This document shows, in pieces, positions 5,480 through 11,559 of a stretch of 11,559 bases of DNA (position 1 is the first letter of the stretch; each line of letters starts with the position of its first letter). The position numbers and the translations under genes were made by a program. The notes beneath the pieces were generated by a model. That model had not been told where the DNA came from and did no database searches. It saw nothing but the letters and a program-made list of their open reading frames with translations. Source of the stretch: an uncultured Bacilli bacterium (lineage in GTDB: Bacteria; Bacillota_I; Bacilli_A; RF39; UBA660); assembly GCA_947624845.1 (NCBI GenBank), contig CANQMB010000028.1, positions 1 to 11,559 of the forward strand, in the 5' to 3' direction.

Positions 5480-7166
5480 AATTTTTTGGAATCGAATACT
5501 GAAGGGTAACAAGACCATTTTCTTTGATCAACATGGCATCATCGATATTACTTGTCTTGGCAAAATATTGATCTAAAATAGAAACAATATTTTTTATTTT
5601 TCCTTTTTCTTCTTCAGTTACTTCTGCTACATCCATAGAACCTGTCAATGTTAAAGTGACATGAATTTGACTTTCGTCGTTTATGAATTGAATATTATCA
5701 ATCATTTCTCTTGTGATTGATGTACTATCTATTGTAAGTGTATTGGAAGAGACTCCATCCGAAGAGGCCTTGGTAATCAAATAGTTATTATTTTCCTCAT
5801 CCAACACCATAAAGTAATCAGAAAAAGCAATTTTCATCGCTGACTCATTACTATTTTTTGTCATCGAATTTCTAATATTGGAATCTTGTTTTATTTTCTC
5901 AATCGCAGAGTTTGATAACGTGTACTCTGGATGAAAAGTTCTTATTTGTCCCATGTAATTTTCAAATGAAGTAAGCATTTCTTCCCGTGTCGCAAAAGGA
6001 ATAAAATCTTTGAGTTCTTCTATAGAGGGATTTTCAACTACGGGTGGCTCGGAAAGAGAATTTACATAATTTTGGGCTTGTGTATATAAATACTCTGATG
6101 TGATAATATGTTCTTCTGAAATATGTTCAATTCCTCGTACTGCAGGTGTACCTGTTAGAATATAAGTTGCTGCATTAAAATTTAAAGATGACAAATATTT
6201 TTGAATTACTTCAAATTTTTCAGGCTGATCTGGATAAATATAATTTTGATAATAATACGAAAAAGCAGAATTCAGTGTACTTTCATCCTGAGTTGAAAAA
6301 TACATATGTTGTGCCGTTCCCCTATCGGCATAATAATTGGCTGTTCTAGCATAACCAACAAAATTTTCGGTTAATTCAAATGTGTATTTATCTCTTCCGG
6401 AAATCGTCTCTTTTTTTATAGATAAACCAAGAAGTCCATCATCAAAAACATTATTTTCATACTTTTTTACATAATTGAGAACTGCACTCTTTATTTCTGT
6501 TAACTCCTCATAATCACGAGAAGCGTATTCTTTTGAAATATAAGCATCCAACCACTGACAAAGTTGTTCATATACACTGCTTTCTTCTCCGCTCCATATT
6601 TCTTTTTTCGTCGTCGTATCTGGTGGAATATCTTCTCCTGGTTTCGATTCGATATGAGCATATCCATAGTGGTATAAGAATCTTTCCTCGTCGCCAACTT
6701 TTTCATAAATTCGAACGGGAATTCTCCAGTGTTCATGATTTCCCTCATAGACAATATTTGGATTATCCGTTGGCGAAATGATATTTACTCGAAGTGAGCC
6801 AGATATTTTCAATTGCAAATCATCATCCGTTTCCCATAATACATTCGTATCATCTGGAATCTCAATATGACACCCTTCAGGAATTTCTAAAATATATAAA
6901 CTCTCTTCATTCGTAGCACCGATATTTTGATTTGGTTCTAAGTAAAAAAAGGCCATAAAATTTTCACTAGTCGAATTATTTATACTATAATGAACCTCAA
7001 TTTCACTACTTGTCATATCATAAAACTGATTATTATATATTAGAGCATAATCCTGATCACTTTTATATTTCGAATGTGTTTTTGGAATACTACTCCATTG
7101 ACTTGTTCCTAAAAATACGAAAAGAACAAGCATTAGGATGATTTCTTTATACGTTCTTTTTCCCAT
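5478..7166 (-). CDS. Secreted 562-residue protein of unknown family, last gene of SipW operon
   Basis: I do not recognise this family. The N-terminus has MGKRTYK, a hydrophobic span at about 9-24, and THSKYKSDQDYALI (30-43), which recalls the T-x-S/A-K-Y motif of SipW-processed signal peptides and is close to TYSKYVS in the neighbouring TasA-like protein. The mature part is acidic. A beta-rich region at about 41-175 resembles secreted sandwich domains. The region from about 190 to 370 looks more helical and Tyr-rich (YYADRGTAQHMYF, SYYYQNYIYPDQ). A Pro-rich joint lies near 372-380, and the C-terminal beta region (about 450-562) ends without LPXTG or membrane anchor. Only two cysteines (99, 203) are present. 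The start has GGGGGAG about 8 bases upstream and is 13 bases after the TasA-like stop. Position and signal suggest a secreted partner or second substrate of the peptidase, possibly a fibre tip or accessory subunit; this is inference. Confidence 0.8.
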   Translation of the reverse strand: MGKRTYKEIILMLVLFVFLGTSQWSSIPKTHSKYKSDQDYALIYNNQFYDMTSSEIEVHYSINNSTSENFMAFFYLEPNQNIGATNEESLYILEIPEGCHIEIPDDTNVLWETDDDLQLKISGSLRVNIISPTDNPNIVYEGNHEHWRIPVRIYEKVGDEERFLYHYGYAHIESKPGEDIPPDTTTKKEIWSGEESSVYEQLCQWLDAYISKEYASRDYEELTEIKSAVLNYVKKYENNVFDDGLLGLSIKKETISGRDKYTFELTENFVGYARTANYYADRGTAQHMYFSTQDESTLNSAFSYYYQNYIYPDQPEKFEVIQKYLSSLNFNAATYILTGTPAVRGIEHISEEHIITSEYLYTQAQNYVNSLSEPPVVENPSIEELKDFIPFATREEMLTSFENYMGQIRTFHPEYTLSNSAIEKIKQDSNIRNSMTKNSNESAMKIAFSDYFMVLDEENNNYLITKASSDGVSSNTLTIDSTSITREMIDNIQFINDESQIHVTLTLTGSMDVAEVTEEEKGKIKNIVSILDQYFAKTSNIDDAMLIKENGLVTLQYSIPKN

Positions 7167-7179
7167 TTTCTTTCTCCCC

Positions 7180-7782
7180 CTATTTGTTTAATTGAATTGC
7201 AGAATAACCAACTCGAACAATATCATAGTTTTTGTTACTATCGACATTTCCATAATCGTCGACTGCTTGATTTTTAAACTTTACTGTGACTTTATATAAT
7301 TTTTCTTGTTTACTCTCATCCTCAGCTTGATAAGTTATGGCTTTTAAACTGTAAACTGTATAAGTTTCTACATTTCCATCTACATAAATAGATTGACTTT
7401 TTGTATCAAAATCTGTAATGGATTCTTCTTTTCCTACTTCTTCAATTTTTTCTAGTGTAAATCTTTGATTGACCATAATCGTTAAAAAGAGATTGGTTTT
7501 TACTTCTAAGTTGGTGTTTAATTTAAAATAATAATCAATCGTTTTTGTCGCTCTGTTTTTTCCAATATTACAGTGAATTCCATCTGAGGTTGGGTCGGTA
7601 CAGTTTTGGGCTGCTACAGAAACATCAAACTTCGCAGGACGGGCCGAATCTGTTGCCATCAACTTACTCACATACTTTGAATAGGTTATTACCGTAGTAA
7701 GTAGAATCATAATTCCTACGTACATAAATAACCATTTACCTAAATTTTTACGAAATCTCTTACTATGGAATAATCCTTTCAC
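7180..7782 (-). CDS. TasA/camelysin-like SipW-dependent secreted protein
   Basis: A 200-residue secreted protein. A basic start (MKGLFHSKRFRKNLGK) leads to a hydrophobic core at about 17-32, then TYSKYVSK (33-40) and ARPAKFDVSV (48-57), the hallmark of SipW-dependent signal peptides in TasA, CalY and relatives. The mature domain is beta-rich, with Cys61 and Cys71 placed for a small disulfide loop, and ends SAIQLNK without an anchor. TasA-type proteins assemble into extracellular matrix fibres; that role is inferred from family and context. The start is GTG with AAGGTGA 5 bases upstream; this ribosome site overlaps the stop region of the peptidase gene only 4 bases away, so translation is probably coupled. 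Direct neighbours on both sides belong to the same operon. Confidence 0.85.
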   Translation of the reverse strand: MKGLFHSKRFRKNLGKWLFMYVGIMILLTTVITYSKYVSKLMATDSARPAKFDVSVAAQNCTDPTSDGIHCNIGKNRATKTIDYYFKLNTNLEVKTNLFLTIMVNQRFTLEKIEEVGKEESITDFDTKSQSIYVDGNVETYTVYSLKAITYQAEDESKQEKLYKVTVKFKNQAVDDYGNVDSNKNYDIVRVGYSAIQLNK

Positions 7783-7786
7783 AATG

Positions 7787-8497
7787 TCACCTTCTTTTTT
7801 TTCTGTTCCTTTTTTTCTTTGCTTTCCTCTTCTTTTTTTGACTCTTTCTTTTTGCTTTCTTTTTATTCTTTTTCCTTGTTCCCTTTTTCTTCTTTTTTCT
7901 TTTGAATTTTTCTTTGATGCGTTCTAGAAGAGTTTTCTTCTCTTCTTCGTTTTCTTCTTTTGATTCTAAAAATTCTTGATATTCCTCTTCTTTTTCAAGC
8001 TTTTCTTCCTGTTCTTTTTCCATCGTAATTAAATAACAGATTAAAATACCAATAATTAAAATCATCAAACTGACAAGTGGATTTTTTAATGCTTTTAGAA
8101 AATTTCCTAAACCTCCAATTTTAAATACATATTTTCCAACAATACTCTTCGTTTTTGAAGGTTCATCTTCCGTATTGTTATGATCTCCCTTCGTAATCAT
8201 CTGATCTTTTTCTAAAGACATAATTCGATGAGTTACAAAAGAGCCATTGGTATCATAAAATGTAACAATATCTTGTTCTTTATATTTATAATCTTTTGTT
8301 TTAATAACAATTAAATCTCCAACATGAATCGTAGGTTCCATGGAACCAGAGACAACTTCTAATACTGCATAACCGCCAATGGAAGTTAAATCTTTTTTTA
8401 ATATTTTTAAATTAATTAAATTATAAATATTAAAAATGAAGATCAGCGATAGAAAGAAAACTAAAATACCTAAAATTATCTTCTTTAACAGTTTCAT
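7787..8497 (-). CDS. sipW: SipW-type (ER/archaeal-like) signal peptidase I with polybasic tail
   Basis: A 236-residue membrane signal peptidase that would cleave the signal peptides of the TasA-like products. A first membrane helix (about 7-30) precedes the catalytic domain: VVSGSMEPTIHVGDLIVI with nucleophile Ser52, VTHRI with His90 (Ser-His type rather than bacterial Ser-Lys) and KGDHN with Asp105. A second helix spans about 139-158. Beyond the usual end the protein has a cytoplasmic tail: about 160-198 is Glu/Lys-rich and probably helical, and 199-236 has 30 Lys/Arg in 38 residues. I chose the ATG at 8497, one base after the upstream TAG (TAGAATG); the longer GTG start at 8515 would add six residues and overlap the upstream gene. 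Its TGA stop lies 4 bases before the TasA-like GTG. Confidence 0.9.
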   Translation of the reverse strand: MKLLKKIILGILVFFLSLIFIFNIYNLINLKILKKDLTSIGGYAVLEVVSGSMEPTIHVGDLIVIKTKDYKYKEQDIVTFYDTNGSFVTHRIMSLEKDQMITKGDHNNTEDEPSKTKSIVGKYVFKIGGLGNFLKALKNPLVSLMILIIGILICYLITMEKEQEEKLEKEEEYQEFLESKEENEEEKKTLLERIKEKFKRKKKKKGTRKKNKKKAKRKSQKKKRKAKKKRNRKKRR

Positions 8498-8498
8498 T

Positions 8499-11400
8499 CT
8501 AACCACCATTTTCACAAGCTGTCTTCGTTGCTTTATATTGGATACTTACCGTTAACTTATAATCTGTATCCACTTCAGATGCTCTATTTCCAATCCAAGT
8601 ATCTACTTTATCATTTTGACTGATCCATTTCCATAATAGAGAAAGCTCTGTTTTTTCTCCCTTTTTAATAGAAATAGGAACGGAAATTACATTTTTCGTT
8701 AAATTCTCTGTTTTTTCTGTTTTGGAATGTGTATTTAAAATTTCATATTGCTCATTTTTATTACCAAAGTAATACTGATCTTGATAATCTTTTAAGATAT
8801 ACCCCATATTTAAGCAATCGGTATCATTCATGCAGATAGTTTCTTCCTCTAATGTAACACTTGTAATTTCAATATCGCGTGAACTATTATTTGAAAATTC
8901 AATTCGATAAGAACCAAAAGCGCCTGGATATATGATTTTATCTCGATTATAAAGTTTGAAATATTCTTCATTATGGAAAATATCAACTTCTGTTAAATAA
9001 ACATTATATTCTTCTTCTATGGGTTGATCACTGGATTCTTTAGCATAGACCGCGTATAAAATCGTATCTTGATCGATTGTAATTGTTTGATCATATTCTA
9101 CTTCTGTTGCCCCTTTGACAGTGCTAAATCCAATGAGTGGATAATGAAGACAATTCTCATCTTCTCGATATCCTTGAATATAGGATGTCAAATCAAAAGG
9201 CATATCTTCTTCTCCCAATTCGAATTCATAAATTGTCGTCAACAAATCGAAGTAACCATCAGCGGCATCTAACGTCAATACATATTTTTTGGAAACATTT
9301 AAGGTTAACGTTAAATCACTCACTTCTTCCCCGTAAGCATATGCTTTCGCTTGAAGAGAAAGTTTTCCATTTTTTAATGCTTCTACGACCACATCTAAGG
9401 AATTACTTCCCATGACGTCTTGAATTTTCAATTCATCTTTATCAAAATATAAATCTAAATAAACATCGTCATTTCCTTCTTCGTAGATACGAATTCCACT
9501 ACCATCTTCTAAAGCTTTCCACTTTACTTTATCAGGATTACTAAATAAATTATTCTGAAATACAATATCTCTTTTAGATTCCTCTTCTGTCATATTCATA
9601 TCAAAAGTATCAGAATAAGTATTTACATAATAATTACTAAACTTGAAAGAAACTTGGGCAGAAGAGGTTGCATAATCTTCGCAATAATGAACGGTTAACG
9701 TCAATGTTTGATCATTCATTGTATGATCTGGAATTACCGTAATATATCCTTCATGAACTTCGACTGTTCCTTGAAAATCTGGATTCCAAGTTACAGTCAC
9801 ATCATTTAAATTGTATTCTCCTGGTTTTAATGGTTTTCCATCTTCATAGACGGTATAGGGAATATCATAAGATTGATAGATATTATACTCTTTATTATCC
9901 ATTTCAATCGTTCTTTTTTTCTTATGAACAGAAACTTCATACGTATTTTCTTCTCCGCTTTCACTCGTCACTGTAATTTCAATCGTATGATCTCCGGCAT
10001 CAAATTCTAAATCTTTTAAATTATCCACTTCTTTTCCATCTACTTTATAAGTCACTTTACTTTTAGAATCTTCTACTTGCTCTGTCATGGTAATAGAATC
10101 TTGATCAAATGGAATTTCCAAGTTATATTGATTTTTATTTTTGTCAAAGTTTTCTTTAAAACTTCCACCTTCTACTTGTAACTCTTTCAAGTAATTATTT
10201 TTACTCTTTTCTTTTTCAATCGTTACGGTATACGTCCTTGATTTTCCATCCTCATCCGTTACTGTAATTTCTACTTTATTACTTCCTGTTTTTAATTCTA
10301 AATCTTTTAAATCCTCTACTTCTTTTCCATCTACTTTATAAGTCACTTTTGCATTTTTATCTTTGGCCTTTGGTGTGATATCCACATGCTCTACAGTAGA
10401 GTCCACCGTTACATGATAGTCTAAGATATCTTTATCAAAGTTTGGTTGTAATTTTCCCTCGCTTACTGTTAAACTTTCTAACGCATTATCTTTGACTGGC
10501 GTTTTTTTACTTCTTTCTACAGTAATCGTATAAGTCGATTTACTTCCATCTTCGGCAACAACTGTAATTTCAATCTCATTTTTACCTACTTTTAATGGAA
10601 TATCATTTAAAGAAGCATAAGTTTTTCCATTGACTTTATATGTCATCGTCGCTTTCTTACTATTTGGAACTGCTTTTAACGTTAGATGATCTGTTTCATT
10701 TTCTACAGATAAATAATAATCGTAAACACCACTTTTTACAGTCAATCCTCCTTTAGAAGAAGTAAGCTTCTTCAAGGAACTATCTCCATCTTTTTTTACA
10801 GTACTAGAACTAGGTTTACTAGCCTCACTTTGAGTAGAACTAGCACCTCGATTTGAAGAAGAACTGCTTTTTTTACTCGGAGTATCAGAGACCGTTACAT
10901 AGTATGTACTAGTATGTGTTCCTGATTTATCAGTGATGGAAACTTCTACTTTGACACGTCCTTTTTTCTTTCCAACAATTTTAATTCTACCATCTTCTAC
11001 ATAGATACTAGCAACACTTGGATCACTCACTTTTGCAGTGACATTCCCAGAAAGACCAACCAATTGATAAGAGACATACAATGTTTTATTGCACTTTAAA
11101 TAAATCGTTCCACTAGTACTAGAAAGACGAATATAACTTCTACGTCCTTTAATTGTTACTTTCGCTTTGGCACGATAAATTTTTCCATTCGTTTCCGTAT
11201 CTAAAATTACATCTACTTTTCCCGTTTTCTTTGTTTTTAATAGTACATATCCATTCTTGACTACACAGGTTGCAATTTTAGAGTTACTCGTTCTACAAGT
11301 AAATTTTTTGGGATGAATATATTTATAGTAATAAGTAAGTTTCCCATCTTCTTCATTTAAGAAAAATTCAAACTTCTTCGCATCAAATTTTAAATATTTA

Positions 11401-11559
11401 TTTAAAATAATCTCTTTGTCATTTGTTCCATCTTTTATTTCTACTTCACCCTCATTCATATAAGGGTATCCAATTCTTCCCCAAAACTTAGAGGTACAAC
11501 TTGTTAGAAGTAAAAGAATAATGATTATAATAATTATTATCATAATGATTATTTTTCTT
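8499..11559 (-). CDS. Large surface lipoprotein with Ig-like, cadherin-like and InlB-like modules; start possibly outside window
   Basis: At least 1014 residues counted from an in-frame ATG at 11543. The signal peptide is an Ile/Leu run ending in lipobox LTSC (Cys16), so the protein should be lipidated and membrane-anchored. The frame stays open to the edge (Arg-Lys-Ile-Ile-Ile before that Met) and no ribosome site is visible, so the true start is probably upstream. Modules: two bacterial Ig-like regions (about 30-132 and 135-219), a Ser/Lys linker (222-256), three cadherin-like beta-sandwich repeats (about 256-343, 352-443, 450-539), further beta domains (545-755), an InlB/Listeria-Bacteroides-type repeat (about 757-835, ending DTILYAVYAK) and a C-terminal domain (about 845-1008) with YRIEFSNNSSRDIEIT, LLWKWISQND and DTWIGN. 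No LPXTG is present. It is the first visible gene of the operon, with its stop one base from the peptidase ATG. It is likely a surface scaffold, adhesin or matrix anchor. Confidence 0.87.
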   Translation of the reverse strand, partial: RKIIIMIIIIIIIILLLLTSCTSKFWGRIGYPYMNEGEVEIKDGTNDKEIILNKYLKFDAKKFEFFLNEEDGKLTYYYKYIHPKKFTCRTSNSKIATCVVKNGYVLLKTKKTGKVDVILDTETNGKIYRAKAKVTIKGRRSYIRLSSTSGTIYLKCNKTLYVSYQLVGLSGNVTAKVSDPSVASIYVEDGRIKIVGKKKGRVKVEVSITDKSGTHTSTYYVTVSDTPSKKSSSSSNRGASSTQSEASKPSSSTVKKDGDSSLKKLTSSKGGLTVKSGVYDYYLSVENETDHLTLKAVPNSKKATMTYKVNGKTYASLNDIPLKVGKNEIEITVVAEDGSKSTYTITVERSKKTPVKDNALESLTVSEGKLQPNFDKDILDYHVTVDSTVEHVDITPKAKDKNAKVTYKVDGKEVEDLKDLELKTGSNKVEITVTDEDGKSRTYTVTIEKEKSKNNYLKELQVEGGSFKENFDKNKNQYNLEIPFDQDSITMTEQVEDSKSKVTYKVDGKEVDNLKDLEFDAGDHTIEITVTSESGEENTYEVSVHKKKRTIEMDNKEYNIYQSYDIPYTVYEDGKPLKPGEYNLNDVTVTWNPDFQGTVEVHEGYITVIPDHTMNDQTLTLTVHYCEDYATSSAQVSFKFSNYYVNTYSDTFDMNMTEEESKRDIVFQNNLFSNPDKVKWKALEDGSGIRIYEEGNDDVYLDLYFDKDELKIQDVMGSNSLDVVVEALKNGKLSLQAKAYAYGEEVSDLTLTLNVSKKYVLTLDAADGYFDLLTTIYEFELGEEDMPFDLTSYIQGYREDENCLHYPLIGFSTVKGATEVEYDQTITIDQDTILYAVYAKESSDQPIEEEYNVYLTEVDIFHNEEYFKLYNRDKIIYPGAFGSYRIEFSNNSSRDIEITSVTLEEETICMNDTDCLNMGYILKDYQDQYYFGNKNEQYEILNTHSKTEKTENLTKNVISVPISIKKGEKTELSLLWKWISQNDKVDTWIGNRASEVDTDYKLTVSIQYKATKTACENGG
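10003..10058. repeat. Direct repeat copy A within cadherin-like modules
   Basis: 56 bases matching 10294-10349 with three mismatches, offset by 291 bases (97 codons). It encodes the end of the TYKVDGKEV-LKDLE segment of the third cadherin-like module. Such close DNA identity between modules whose remaining protein sequence has diverged suggests a fairly recent duplication or gene conversion. Confidence 0.75.
10294..10349. repeat. Direct repeat copy B within cadherin-like modules
   Basis: Partner of 10003-10058 (three mismatches in 56 bases), located in the second cadherin-like module. The first module (around 10590-10650) carries only a diverged version. Recombination between the copies would remove or add exactly one 97-residue module in frame. 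Confidence 0.75.

Noticed and set aside
5405..5518. 38-residue N-terminal extension of the dehydrogenase
   Set aside because: The in-frame upstream ATG lies before the operon terminator, the extension has no family similarity, and a strong ribosome site immediately precedes the ATG at 5404.
6500..6781. Open frames on both strands within the 562-residue gene
   Set aside because: Out-of-frame shadows with no start signals; the 562-residue frame has the signal peptide, ribosome site and terminator.
9069..9415. Plus-strand open frames opposite the lipoprotein gene
   Set aside because: Antisense shadows of a well-supported gene, with no signals of their own.
10003..10349. CRISPR-like or mobile direct repeats
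   Set aside because: Only two close copies, in frame at a 97-codon spacing in a modular protein; they are protein domain repeats.

Overview
The window is AT-rich (roughly one third G+C by eye) with Gram-positive style signals: strong AGGAGG-type ribosome sites, TATAAT promoters and T-tailed hairpin terminators. TGA is used as a stop and never appears inside a gene. A SipW-type signal peptidase, a TasA-like protein and a thioester/SpaA adhesin together point to a low-GC Bacillota, probably a gut member of the Bacilli/Erysipelotrichia type. This is inferred from gene content, because no rRNA is present. There is no tRNA, CRISPR array or insertion sequence, and no gene-free stretch reaches 300 bases.

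Layout, left to right. Positions 1-1261 (minus, running off the left edge) hold a secreted thioester (TQXA) adhesin with SpaA-type isopeptide domains. A 153-base intergenic region carries its strong promoter and a weaker divergent signal. Positions 1415-2062 (plus) are the N-terminal part of an NMT1/SsuA-like ABC substrate-binding protein that loses its C-terminal third. It converges on and overlaps a 42-residue membrane miniprotein (minus, 2052-2180) with a near-consensus promoter. A two-helix membrane protein (2241-2570), a large serine recombinase (2624-4294) and a 42-residue TTG-start protein whose stop abuts the recombinase start (4295-4423) follow, all minus. Positions 4484-5404 encode a short-chain dehydrogenase, followed downstream by a good terminator.

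The right half (5458-11559, minus) is a four-gene secretion operon read from the right edge: a roughly 1000-residue surface lipoprotein with Ig-like, cadherin-like and InlB-like modules, a SipW-type signal peptidase, a TasA-like small secreted protein, and a 562-residue secreted protein of unknown family. The operon ends in a clear hairpin terminator. Junctions of 1, 4 and 13 bases imply coupled translation. The simplest model is a dedicated SipW peptidase that processes the TasA-like subunit, and perhaps the 562-residue protein, into a surface fibre or matrix, with the lipoprotein as membrane-anchored scaffold or receptor.

The most distinctive points are a long, almost purely basic tail on the peptidase, the lipoprotein's C-terminal module resembling SipW substrates, and the unrecognised 562-residue partner. 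The recombinase and truncated transporter gene suggest the middle of the window is a rearranged, accessory part of the genome.
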